Source: Parabacteroides faecis (lineage in GTDB: Bacteria; Bacteroidota; Bacteroidia; Bacteroidales; Tannerellaceae). Taken from it: 64,000 bases of DNA. Where the stretch lies: the NCBI RefSeq assembly GCF_014647375.1, contig NZ_BMPB01000003.1, positions 1 to 64,000 of the forward strand, in the 5' to 3' direction. Both the position numbers and the translations under genes were made by a program. How positions within the stretch are numbered: position 1 is the stretch's first letter; each line of letters starts with the position of its first letter. The notes under the pieces are model-generated. The model ran no database searches, was not told the origin of the DNA, and was given only the letters and a program-made list of their open reading frames with translations. Shown in pieces: positions 36,633 to 46,400 of this stretch.

Positions 36633-38996
36633 TTATTTGTAATCATCCACAGCCTGATTGCCCATATCCATCTCCAGACGACCTCCGGCAGTGATTGTTT
36701 CAAAAGGAATACGGGTGGCAGGATATGCCTCGCCATTCAAGCGGTATTGCTGCACATAGACGTTTTCCTTACTGTTGTTCTTTGCTTCGATAACAAACTC
36801 TTTTCCTTTATAATATCGATTGTTGAGTCGGATGGTTATCTTGTCAAATACCGGACTGCCCAAAGCAAAAGACGGCGATGAATCCGTCAGGCCTTTCACA
36901 TCGAACATTCCCAGTGAAGCGATCACATACCAGGCACCTAACTGGCCCTGATCTTCATCCTGTCCGTAACCGTAGCCATGAATTCCGTCCGTACCATAGA
37001 ACTCATCGAGGATGGCACGTACCCATTTTTGGGTCAGCGAAGGACGTCCGGCTTCATTGAACAGCCAGGAGATATGCAAGCAAGGCTGGTTACCCTGGTT
37101 ATACAGGGTTTGCAGACCGGCAAAAGCACCGACTTCCGTACCACCGCTGAAAATCAGCTTTTGGGAAACAGTGAAGATACTATCCAGGCGTTGATTGAAA
37201 ACATCCGCACCGACCTTGCTGACCAGTCCTGCCGGATCCTGAGGCACATAGAACGTGTATTGCCAGGCGTTTCCTTCCTGAAAACCGCGCCAGACCTGCA
37301 TCGGGTTGAAATCACCGATGAACTGTCCATCTGCCTTTTTCGGGCGTACGAAATTGGTCGAAGGGTCATAGATACGTTCCCAGCCTTTGGACAACCACAT
37401 CAGTTTATCGTAATCTTCCGTCTTACCGAGCTTCTTTGCCCATTGGGCAACGGCCCAGGCACTATAAGAATATTCCAAAGTATGGGAAGCGGAGAACATA
37501 AACGCTTCGTCCGGTCCGTCGCCTTTATCCTGGTGGGGGACATAACCGTATTTGAGAAACATGTCCGTATCGACCTTACCGGCACCGAGCGGACGGTCCG
37601 TACCATCGAGTTCATTTTTGAGGGATGCTTCATAAGCCAGGTCTACATCAAAGTCACGGATGCCGCATTGATAAGCGCCTGCCAGAATCGTACTCAGCAG
37701 GTTCGTGCCGACACCCGATACGTAACGGCTGTTGGCAATACCGTCCGCCAGCCATCCGGCATCTTTATAAACCAGCAAATGACTGCTGATGTAATCGGAA
37801 GCATATTCCGGATAAGCCAATATCCATACCTGCGAAAGATTCCACTGGGCACCCCAGGCTGCATCGGTGTTATACAGATTATGTACCGGCTTGCCGTCTT
37901 TCACGGGAATTTGTCCGACACTGCCGTCGTTGCGGGGATAAGCTCCGTTCACATCGCTCGCCAACCCACGCCCTAACAGCGCATGATACAGGCCGGTGTA
38001 GAATTTCACCTTGTCTTCCTTCACCGGAGTTTCTACCCGGATGCGTCCGAGGTAGTTTTCCCATTGCTGATGGGCGGCTTCTTTCGCCTGGTCGAAGGTG
38101 AATGTACGTGCTTCTGCCTCCAGGTTCAGGCGGGCATTCGCTACGGATGTGTACGAGAGGCCAACCTTAGCCGTAATGCTTTCGCCTTCGTTCGTTTTAT
38201 AAGTGAGGTACAAACCTGATCCGATACCTGAAATATGTCGGGTGTCCGGCTGTATCTTCTCTCCGGCAAATGTACCGTAACCTTCCGGCTGTTTATCCAG
38301 TTGGGCGAAGAAATAGAGAGGAACTTCTGCTCCGGGTTGATATTTCTTTACGTATTCCGGCATAGTGATTACCCAGCCTTCCACTGTACCATCTTCGTTC
38401 AGGGTGACGGAGGCATCTTTCACAGCACCGCTCTCTCCTTGCCTGTTACCGATATCGAACAGGATACGGCTCTCGTCGGATGCCGGGAAGGTGTAACGCT
38501 GGAAAGCCACGCGGGGCGTAGCGGTCAGTTCTGCACGGATATTGTAATCTTGCAGGTTAACGGAATAATAGCCGGCCGTTGCAATCTCTTCCGAATGATC
38601 GAAACGGGAACGATAGCCGGTTCCGGTAGAATCATCCACGGCACCGGGGACAGTCTTCAACTCGCCTACCGTAGGCATCAGGACGATGCCGCCCACCTGA
38701 AATTCATGCAAGCAGGGGAAACCTTCGATCGAAGTATCCCGGTAATCATAGCCGGTAGCTTCCCAACCGGAGTTATTCCCCAGATGCCCATTGGTCGACG
38801 GGGCAGGCTTTGCCATCCCGAAAGGATAAGCTCCCGGCGTGAAATGGAACCAACGGCAATGGGCTGTCCCGATACGTGGCTCCACATATTGGGATAGTTC
38901 TTCTGCAACCCTCTCCTCCTTCACCGGCGAACAGGCAATAGCCAATCCACCAGCCAAAAGACAGAGAGCCGCACTTAAGAAATTGTTTTTATTCAT
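36633..38996 (-). CDS. GH92 alpha-mannosidase lipoprotein, fourth copy
   Basis: A 787-residue GH92 protein with a probable lipoprotein signal (GGLAIACSPVKEE). The N-terminal sandwich begins YVEPRIGTAHCRWFHFTPGAYPFGM, the family's variant opening (key part RIGTAHCRWFHF). The acid region is FQEGNAWQYTFYVP. The base region near residue 681 is GQDEDQGQLGAWYVIASLGMF, with an extra residue before DED and Leu-Gly in place of Met-Ser. This copy therefore belongs to a different GH92 branch from the trio at 18443-25348. It heads the unit with the transporter and GH38 genes. Confidence 0.93.
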   Translation of the reverse strand: MNKNNFLSAALCLLAGGLAIACSPVKEERVAEELSQYVEPRIGTAHCRWFHFTPGAYPFGMAKPAPSTNGHLGNNSGWEATGYDYRDTSIEGFPCLHEFQVGGIVLMPTVGELKTVPGAVDDSTGTGYRSRFDHSEEIATAGYYSVNLQDYNIRAELTATPRVAFQRYTFPASDESRILFDIGNRQGESGAVKDASVTLNEDGTVEGWVITMPEYVKKYQPGAEVPLYFFAQLDKQPEGYGTFAGEKIQPDTRHISGIGSGLYLTYKTNEGESITAKVGLSYTSVANARLNLEAEARTFTFDQAKEAAHQQWENYLGRIRVETPVKEDKVKFYTGLYHALLGRGLASDVNGAYPRNDGSVGQIPVKDGKPVHNLYNTDAAWGAQWNLSQVWILAYPEYASDYISSHLLVYKDAGWLADGIANSRYVSGVGTNLLSTILAGAYQCGIRDFDVDLAYEASLKNELDGTDRPLGAGKVDTDMFLKYGYVPHQDKGDGPDEAFMFSASHTLEYSYSAWAVAQWAKKLGKTEDYDKLMWLSKGWERIYDPSTNFVRPKKADGQFIGDFNPMQVWRGFQEGNAWQYTFYVPQDPAGLVSKVGADVFNQRLDSIFTVSQKLIFSGGTEVGAFAGLQTLYNQGNQPCLHISWLFNEAGRPSLTQKWVRAILDEFYGTDGIHGYGYGQDEDQGQLGAWYVIASLGMFDVKGLTDSSPSFALGSPVFDKITIRLNNRYYKGKEFVIEAKNNSKENVYVQQYRLNGEAYPATRIPFETITAGGRLEMDMGNQAVDDYK

Positions 38997-39018
38997 GGCG
39001 TAACTTGTTTATTATTTT

Positions 39019-39123
39019 AGTTGACAGTTGACAAGTGACAAGTGACAGCTATTTCGGCTTTCAGCCGATTTATTTATCGAGCGCGAAGCTAAACTGTCAA
39101 TTGTCATCTGTCAACTGTCAACT
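39019..39123. repeat. Long imperfect inverted repeat of TGACA-type units
   Basis: Left arm 39019-39050 pairs with right arm 39092-39123 with about four mismatches over 32 bp. Each arm is itself made of repeated TTGACAG/AGTGACA units. A smaller hairpin (CGGCT, loop, AGCCG at about 39055-39067) lies in the middle. The right arm runs into the last codons of the ROK gene. It lies at the end of the isomerase/kinase unit and upstream of the GH92-MFS-GH38 unit, so it may act as a terminator or as an intergenic repeat element. Confidence 0.75.
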
Positions 39124-40216
39124 AATTTGTCAATTGATTTAGTGCATAAACATAAGCTCCCAAAGCTACCGAACGACTGGCACCCTGCTTACTGATCATA
39201 ACTCCGATACGTTTACAAGGGTCATAATCCACTTCACGACCTGAACCGGGAACATGTATCTTGACCGCTTCTCCTTTTGCAAACTGGCTGAATTGAGTCT
39301 CGTCATCCAGATTATAGGCTTTACTTTGCAAACGACTGAAACGACTGCCGTCCATCATGCCGGTCTGGCTGTTCATCTCCTGCAAAAGTGCGGGAAGGAT
39401 ATATTTAGCCGCACCCGTCAGACCACCGCCGATCACGATCAAGCCGTCGATCAACGTGATTGCCTGTGCAATGGCATCCCCCGCCATCTCTCCCAGTTCG
39501 GCAAAAGCACGAAGGGCTGCTTGCCGGTTACCCGGACGGGTGCCTTCTGCCATATCGAATATATCTTTCGGAGTATAAGTGGCTGTGTCTCCGGAAAGCT
39601 CCCGGTACACTCGTTGTACGGCACGGATGCTCACGCTTTCTTCTACAATATACTGCTGATATTTCTTATTGCGGAAACACCAGACGTCACCTCCGGCAGC
39701 ATTATCGCCCATCAGCAGATTTCCATCGATAACGACTCCTGCACCGAAACCTGTACCCAATGTGACACCCAACAGGTTTTTATAACGTTTGATGCTGCCT
39801 GCCTTTTCCAAACGGTTATTTATCTCCGGCAAAGCACCGGTCAGTGCTTCCCCGTAAGCAAAAAGGTCACCGTCATTATTTATGAAGACAGGGATATTGA
39901 ACTGGTCTTCCAGATACGGGCCTAATGCCACACCTCCCCGGAAAGAGGGAAAATTCGGCAGGTTACCGATGATACCTGCCGGATAGTCTGCCGGACCGGG
40001 AAAAGCGAAGCTGATAGCGACCGGCGACTCCGGCAGTTGCTCGCGGATACGGGTGAAACCCGTTGCCAGTTGTCCCAAACACTGATCCAGGTCGCAGGCA
40101 CAGGAGGGTAAAGTGATCGGGATCACGATCTCATCGCCCCCGCGGATAGCCGAGAAGACCAGGTTGGTTCCTCCGGCGTCGAGAGTCATTACTATGCGGT
40201 TATCGTTACTATACAT
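39122..40216 (-). CDS. ROK-family sugar kinase
   Basis: A 364-residue ROK protein with no DNA-binding domain, so a kinase rather than a repressor. The phosphate-binding LDAGGTNLVFS lies at about residues 12-22, the catalytic Asp is in FINNDGDLFAYGEAL, and GVTLGTGFGAGVVIDG is the ROK signature. The zinc-binding CxCGxxGCxE cluster that usually follows is absent; the matching region reads GGDVWCFRNKKY. It should phosphorylate a hexose; encoded 31 bp after the mannose-6-phosphate isomerase gene, mannose is the best guess. Confidence 0.85.
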   Translation of the reverse strand: MYSNDNRIVMTLDAGGTNLVFSAIRGGDEIVIPITLPSCACDLDQCLGQLATGFTRIREQLPESPVAISFAFPGPADYPAGIIGNLPNFPSFRGGVALGPYLEDQFNIPVFINNDGDLFAYGEALTGALPEINNRLEKAGSIKRYKNLLGVTLGTGFGAGVVIDGNLLMGDNAAGGDVWCFRNKKYQQYIVEESVSIRAVQRVYRELSGDTATYTPKDIFDMAEGTRPGNRQAALRAFAELGEMAGDAIAQAITLIDGLIVIGGGLTGAAKYILPALLQEMNSQTGMMDGSRFSRLQSKAYNLDDETQFSQFAKGEAVKIHVPGSGREVDYDPCKRIGVMISKQGASRSVALGAYVYALNQLTN

Positions 40217-40247
40217 TATATATATGTGTTTTAATTGATATTCGATT

Positions 40248-41999
40248 TTATCCTTTCACCCGAACATATGCTTTTATCGTTCCGCAGGGTTTCCCTTCGG
40301 AAATACCATACGGACGAATCGTATAATCACCGACTATGGCAGGAACAATAAATGTTTCGGCATAATGGACAATGAATGGTTCGAACGCATTCGTCGGACT
40401 CTCCACGATCAGCTCATCACCTTCGATCACATTAAGAACGTTGACTCCCCCACCTGTATTGTGCGGCACCATTCCGGTAAACCAATGACGACGGGTTTCG
40501 ATAAACTCATTTTCATGCAGACCGGTACGTTCTTCCACCCAACCTTCACCTTCGGCACGCGGTTCGAAATGATTGACCAACTGGTCGCGTACAAAATCAG
40601 TCTGCCGTTCCCACTGGATCACATGAGAGCCGTGTTTGATATTGATCGGGCGCGGCTTACCGTCCAGTCCCAGACGTCCCCAATCCCACAGTTTGAAGGT
40701 GAAAAGACTGGGTGTCGCACTGATCTCAAGCACCATCGCATTCGATCCCGAACAATGGATGGTCCCGTTCGGGATCAGGTAATGGTCATGTTTCTTTGCC
40801 GGCCATTTGTTCACATACTTCTCCGTGTTGAACGGTTCGCCCGAGACCTGCGCCTCATTCAAAGCGGCGATCATCTCTTCCGGATCGACACCGGTTTTCA
40901 GTCCGAGATAAACTGTTGCATCCTCACCGGCATCCAACAGATAGTAACTTTCGTCCTGCGTGTACCAGATACCGAACGTATCATGGATATATTGAGTTGT
41001 CGGATGAACCTGTAAACTCAGATTACCCCCTCCCATCGTATCGAGAAAGTCGAAACGTATCGGGAAGTCCTGTCCGAAACGCGATTCTACCGGACCACCC
41101 AACAGGTTACGTGTCTGATAGAACACCAGGTTATTGGAAGCCATCTCGAACAGTTCGCCTTCAACTTTCAGATACAAGCTATTCTCTTCCGGCACACAAT
41201 CGAAACACCAGCCAAAATTCTCCTGCTCCTTATCCAGGTCGCATACTTCTTTCATCCACTGACCGCCCCAGGGTGCAGGGTCGAAGAAAGGAACCACGCG
41301 GAACGGTTTATGGGCAGTCTTTTCCAGACCGGCACGCATCGTCTCACCGGTAATCATCTTCGGCATACCGGCAATATGGGTATCCAGCCAGTAATCGACT
41401 TCAGGCAGTAATTCTTTCTTCAGGGCATCACAGACATTCCAGTCGATGAAATATCCCCGTTTATAATGGTAGGAAGGGGCTTCCTCACGGTTCTTCACAC
41501 CTAACCCATCGATCTCACCCCGACGGAAACGCTGCTGTATCTCCCAACGTGCCATATCCACATAAACCAGCACATCGGCTTTGCGGACAATCTCTGCCGC
41601 GGCATGTCCGTAAATAAGAATCAACCCGGTAGACGCTGTTATCTTCTCCCGGCATTCTTTTACTTTGTCTGCATCCAGAAAGTCTGCATAATAAAAGGGT
41701 GCGCGACGTCCAAAAAGGCGATCGTCTGTCAGATAAGGATAAGTCATCTTCTCAATGTCTTTTACGCCTTTAAAACACTGATCCGAATGAATCATCAAAG
41801 AAGGTTGCAATGTTGCCAGATGTTCAGCCAGTTCTTCCGGATATACACCATGATAACACTCAATGACAACGACCTTTCGTGCCAACTTTTCCGGGACGTT
41901 GCATGCTTCCTTCAACTTATCCAGCACAGACTCCCAACCTTTCCAAAGAGCCCCGTCGACAGCTGTCGAGGGACTTTTATCATAATTACTCTTTCTCAT
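40248..41999 (-). CDS. Class I mannose-6-phosphate isomerase with N-terminal extra domain
   Basis: A 583-residue protein, far longer than ordinary phosphomannose isomerases (300-400). The isomerase part begins near residue 230 (FRVVPFFDPAPWGGQWM) and has the zinc ligands QVHP (Gln330, His332) and PNGTIHCSG (His415). It interconverts mannose-6-phosphate and fructose-6-phosphate. The first ~220 residues form a separate domain with VVVIECYHGVYPEEL and a VLVYVDMARWEIQQRF strand-helix that resembles a degenerate P-loop kinase lacking GKS/T. The operon order, glycosidase-like gene, isomerase, ROK kinase, completes mannose catabolism. Confidence 0.88.
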   Translation of the reverse strand: MRKSNYDKSPSTAVDGALWKGWESVLDKLKEACNVPEKLARKVVVIECYHGVYPEELAEHLATLQPSLMIHSDQCFKGVKDIEKMTYPYLTDDRLFGRRAPFYYADFLDADKVKECREKITASTGLILIYGHAAAEIVRKADVLVYVDMARWEIQQRFRRGEIDGLGVKNREEAPSYHYKRGYFIDWNVCDALKKELLPEVDYWLDTHIAGMPKMITGETMRAGLEKTAHKPFRVVPFFDPAPWGGQWMKEVCDLDKEQENFGWCFDCVPEENSLYLKVEGELFEMASNNLVFYQTRNLLGGPVESRFGQDFPIRFDFLDTMGGGNLSLQVHPTTQYIHDTFGIWYTQDESYYLLDAGEDATVYLGLKTGVDPEEMIAALNEAQVSGEPFNTEKYVNKWPAKKHDHYLIPNGTIHCSGSNAMVLEISATPSLFTFKLWDWGRLGLDGKPRPINIKHGSHVIQWERQTDFVRDQLVNHFEPRAEGEGWVEERTGLHENEFIETRRHWFTGMVPHNTGGGVNVLNVIEGDELIVESPTNAFEPFIVHYAETFIVPAIVGDYTIRPYGISEGKPCGTIKAYVRVKG

Positions 42000-42002
42000 T
42001 AT

Positions 42003-43301
42003 TTATTTATTTTCTTCTGACCATTCATTAAACATCTCGATAGCTTTTGCCAGTACTCCTGCCGATCCTTTGAAATGACCGGAGCCACTGGGCACACCGC
42101 CCATACCGTACCATTCGTAGAAACCCTTGTTTTTGATTACCCGGTCGATCATCGGACGTACTTCTTCATAGGCTTCTTTTACCATCCCATTGGCAATAAG
42201 CTGCTGGATCATACGGCCTCCGAACCAGGTCCAGTCGCCGCCATTCTGATAGATATACGCTTTCGACATTCCTCCACGGAAAAAGTTTTCCGGATAAGTG
42301 GGATATAAGGTTAAACCGATACTCGGCATACCCGACAGACGGACATTTTCCAGCATCTGCGCATTGACCGTAGCGATCTCTTCCGGAGACAACAGGCCGG
42401 CTTCAATCGCAATGGCCGTTCCTCCGTGATAATGCACGTCCAGTTCATTAAAGCCTTCGGGTATCGGAGAATTTTCGGGATAGATATGCGGAATAAACTT
42501 CTGCCGCTGCGCATCCCACAGATGTTTACGGGTATTTGCAGCAATACGGGTGCGGAGTTCTTTCCAACGAGTCTGGTCTGCCTCGTCCGCAGTCATCTCC
42601 TGCATATAATCGAGGGCAATGATAAACATGGCGTTGTCATAGACATCGATAGCCGGGTCGGACAGTTCGTTCATATCGCAACCGAAGTCGTCGTTTGGCT
42701 GCACGTCTCCCCAGTCTGCCGTCATGGCACCGTAGAGAAGGCCATATTGCTCGTTATAACGTTCTTTCATCAGATAGTCGATCATTCCGACCATACGCTG
42801 GTAGACCGTGCGGCCTGCAACCGTTTCATTCAGGATAGAGGTGTCGCCGGTCTTACGGATATACTTTCCTACGATATGGATCAAAGAAGATTCCTGGTCG
42901 GTTTCGACCGTATTCTTAAAAGCGACATGGTCGGGAGCCGCATCCGAATAATACGGATGGTCATCGCCCCAGTTGAAATCTGTTTTCAGGACATAACCAT
43001 CTATCATTTCGTCGTTCGGCTGTTGCAAAGCAAAGAACAGTAGGATTGCATTACGCAGGTCGGACGGGTTGCTCTCTTCACAGGCTACTTCGATAAAGGT
43101 ATTCATATCGCGTGCCCATATCTGGGAATAACCGCTTCCCGCATTGAACCCGCTGCGGATCACAGAACGGGCCATACTGTCGACCACATGGAAACTCTGA
43201 TCGGCAAGGATTTCTTTGGCTAACTGCTGTGTTGCCGTAGGGGCTGTACAAGATAAAAGTCCGCCACAAAGCAGGGCGAATAGTAAATGTCTTTTCTTCA
43301 T
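42003..43301 (-). CDS. Secreted (alpha/alpha)6-barrel glycosidase-like lipoprotein
   Basis: The start at MKKRHLLFALLCGGLLSCTA (433 residues) is preferred over an upstream ATG (43358), because the upstream extension would cover the promoter box at 43326-43333. A lipoprotein signal ends at LLSCTAP. The body shows GYSQIWARDMNTFIE near the N-terminus and DWTWFGGRMIQQL near the C-terminus, plus KTDFNWGDD and ADWGDVQPND, typical of six-hairpin glycosidases such as GH15/GH37/GH63 relatives. I cannot assign it to a numbered family; it lacks the GDIPAMWLRD motif expected of GH125. It is 3 bp from the isomerase gene, so it is probably a mannoside-acting hydrolase. Confidence 0.7.
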   Translation of the reverse strand: MKKRHLLFALLCGGLLSCTAPTATQQLAKEILADQSFHVVDSMARSVIRSGFNAGSGYSQIWARDMNTFIEVACEESNPSDLRNAILLFFALQQPNDEMIDGYVLKTDFNWGDDHPYYSDAAPDHVAFKNTVETDQESSLIHIVGKYIRKTGDTSILNETVAGRTVYQRMVGMIDYLMKERYNEQYGLLYGAMTADWGDVQPNDDFGCDMNELSDPAIDVYDNAMFIIALDYMQEMTADEADQTRWKELRTRIAANTRKHLWDAQRQKFIPHIYPENSPIPEGFNELDVHYHGGTAIAIEAGLLSPEEIATVNAQMLENVRLSGMPSIGLTLYPTYPENFFRGGMSKAYIYQNGGDWTWFGGRMIQQLIANGMVKEAYEEVRPMIDRVIKNKGFYEWYGMGGVPSGSGHFKGSAGVLAKAIEMFNEWSEENK

Positions 43302-43325
43302 TAATCTATTTGTATAAATATACTG

Positions 43326-43333
43326 CAAAGATA
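43326..43333 (-). promoter_or_regulatory. Possible -7 box for the glycosidase-isomerase-kinase unit
   Basis: On the minus strand TATCTTTG matches TAnnTTTG and predicts a start about 18 nt upstream of the ATG at 43301. The region where -33 should be is occupied by the hairpin at 43335-43363, and only a weak TTTA is found there. Confidence 0.55.
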
Positions 43334-43334
43334 G

Positions 43335-43367
43335 AAAGCTTGCTTCTGAATAAAGCAAGCTTTTGTT
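43335..43367. terminator. Hairpin between the alpha-2-macroglobulin gene and the next operon
   Basis: An 11-bp perfect stem (43335-43345 with 43353-43363) and a 7-nt loop. The T-run is TTTTGTTT on the plus strand and weaker on the minus strand. It lies about 90 nt after the stop of the minus-strand alpha-2-macroglobulin gene and directly against the next promoter box. Confidence 0.55.
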
Positions 43368-43454
43368 TCGATATACTTATACTATCTTACGATCCAAGAT
43401 CTCCTAAAAGCCGGTCGAACAGTGTAAGTAGAGATTTTAGGCCTAAAAGCCTGT

Positions 43455-46400
43455 TTATTCAACAACAACCTCTTTCCCTTCCGTATTCGCACGGATCAGA
43501 TTATCGTACATCGCTTCGCAATAAACCGGAGGCAGATAGAAACGTCCCGGATAGACGGCACAAAGGTTGATCTTTACAGTCACCTGACGACCCGATGGCA
43601 GATAATCGATATAACTATACACCTTATCGTCGCGGATATCCTGATAGTTCACGCCTGTAGCCTGGTTATCCGTAGCTCCGTCATTCAGAAAGCGGGTATT
43701 GAGAATCTCCCAACCTGCCGGGAATATCTCCGTTAATACCAGATTGTTCATGCCCCGGGCAGATGGATTCTTAACCGTTACCACAGCCATAAAATTCGTT
43801 CCCTGTGGGAGTTTGGCTACATCTACGGCGCGGCCGTTCTGATCGGTATAGCTGACAGCCAACGATACACCGTTCGCATAGGCCTCTTCCTTGCCCTGCT
43901 CCGGAATACCTTCGGTCAGGATGCGGGCGAACAAGGTCGACTTACCTGTATTCTGCAGGTCAACCATTGCAGATGTTCCGGCTTTATCCAGTAATTTTTC
44001 CGTCCATACATTCTTCGTGGAACTTACGTTGCCCGTCTTTCCACTGCAGGAATAGGTAAAGTCCATCGAACCTCCGACCTTGTATTTCGCCATATAGTCA
44101 GACAGGGCTACCAAAGCAAATGCCGTGGACTGCGTACTCAGCCAGTCATCCGAAGAAAGAACCTTCGAGATATCGCGGGTTAGCAAAGCAGCCTCTTTAC
44201 CGTCATTCAGCAAAGTCAGTGTCATCAGACGGATAGCCTCATCACGCAGGCTGCTGCCGAATGTCAGGTCGTAATCCGAATAGTCAGTCTTTACTTCCGT
44301 CGTCTTTTCGATCAGACCTTTCGCCACATCGGTACGTCCGACCAAAGCATAACCGGCAGCGAGCAGCCAACGGCTCATCGGTGTCAGCGATTTATTTTCT
44401 TTCAGGCGGTTCATGGCACCAACCTCAGGTACTTGTCCCAATGCCAGCACATACAAACGATATGCCTGCGTCATCTCTTCCGAACGAACATAGTAGGAAC
44501 TTACCGGTTTCCAGTCGCGCGCTACACGCCGCAGGTTATTCAATACGTTACGCTTCATTCCGTCGGGAACCAGATAACCTTTAGCCTCGGCAGAAAGCAG
44601 GAAATGGGTAGCATACACCGTTCCCCAGGCGTTGCTGCTGGTACCGCCGGGCCAGTAAGAGAATGCTCCGTCCACCGTCTGGTAAGAACGCAGGCGGCGG
44701 ATTACCTCCTTGACAGCGTTCTCGGTTGTCACCTGCTGCTCTTTCGACAAAGCGGCAAACTCACCTATATACAGTTGCGGGAAACCTTTGGAAGTGATCT
44801 GCTCCACACACCCGTGAGGATATCCGATCAAATAAGACAAACGGGAGGAGAGGTTCAACGGCGGTACGTCCGACATCTCCAGTGTCAGCGAATTAGTCCC
44901 CTTCATACCCGGCAAACGAACAGTTTGTGTCCATGACCTACCGGCCTCTAGGGTGACAGGCAGAACCTTCACTTGCGGACGGCTGACGGAACGGATCTCT
45001 ATATCCGTTGCATAGACTGATTTATCGCCTTTTCCGGATGCTGTAATCGTTACCCGTCCGGCTCCCGGCATGTCTTTCACCTTGATACGGAACGAGGCTT
45101 GCTTATCACCTGTCTTAGTGAAGTTAAGCTGCTGGGTTGCCGAACCCATTATTTCCATATTATCGGAACAACTGATTGACACAGCAACATCACCCACCCC
45201 GTTTTCCGTCGCAAAGACAGTAGCCGGGACAACCATCTCCTCACCTACACCGATCACGCGCGGCAACGTACCGAGCAACATCACCGGCTTACGCACAAAG
45301 ACGCTCTTGTCGGCGTGTCCGTAGGCTTCTCCGTTTCCGGCTACGACCATCACTTTCACCCGCCCGTTATAATTCGGCATGGTATAGATATGATGTTGTT
45401 TCTTTCCTTCCCTCAGCAGGAACGGACCTTCAAACTGTACGACAGGCTTAAAGCGGTTTACGATAGCTTTCGGACCTTTGTTCAGGGCATCGTCACCGCC
45501 GATGCTGAATAGTTGCTCGATGCGTCCTCCATAAGCTCCGACGACAAAGTTGTACATATCCCAGGTACTGACTCCCAGAGCTTCGCGGGCATTGAACGCC
45601 TTCCAGGGCTCGGGTGTACGGAAGCGGGTCAGGTCGAGCAGACCTTCATCCACGATAGCCAATGTATAGGCCATCTCCCGTCCGTTCTTCTCAGAGATAG
45701 TGATTTCGTATTTAGCTTCCGGTTTGATCTCATCCGGCACGCTGATCTGCGGATATAAATGGCTTTCGGGTGAAGTCACCGTAAACGGAACGACTCCGTA
45801 CATACGGATCGGCAGGTCATTTTTAGTAATGCCATGAGGCTGGAGCAATGTGACGTAGACGTATGCATTCGGTTGCATTTCCCTAGTCACATCGAGTTTG
45901 ATCACGGTCTGCTGATCGTCGCAGGTATGCTCGGTTACGGAAAGGACTTTCGTTCCATTTTCTATACTGACAACGGCACGGCTTCCTTTTACCGACGGGA
46001 TCGTGATAATCAGTTTCTCGCCCGGCTGGTAATTGTCTTTATCTGTTTTGAATGTCAGCATGCTGGCCGATTCGCTGCCGTCGGCATTCCGGCGTCCTTC
46101 GTTGTAAGGCCAGTCGAAATAGCTCATGACTCCGGTAGAATGCTTGCTTTCCTTATCTTTTACAGAGATGAAATAAGTACCCCATTCTTCATTACTGAAC
46201 GAGAGTTGGAAAGTACCCTTGCCGTTCTCCCCGGTACGGACAGTGAACTGTTTGACCGGTTTGTTGTACGAATCGGATACGTAATTAGCCAGGCTACTGT
46301 TGTCCGAACTCCACCACCAATACCAATAGACTTTATAGACCTGCACATCCAGTTCCGTGTTTGCCTGCGGATTACCCTGGTAGTCTGTGGAAGCTACTTC

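Noticed and set aside
42003-43301. Assignment of the lipoprotein to GH125 because of its mannose context
   Set aside because: The GDIPAMWLRD-type motif of GH125 is absent; IWARDMNTF is closer to other six-hairpin glycosidases.
43302-43358. N-terminal extension of the glycosidase-like lipoprotein gene
   Set aside because: It would place the signal peptide inside the protein and put the start upstream of the TATCTTTG promoter box.
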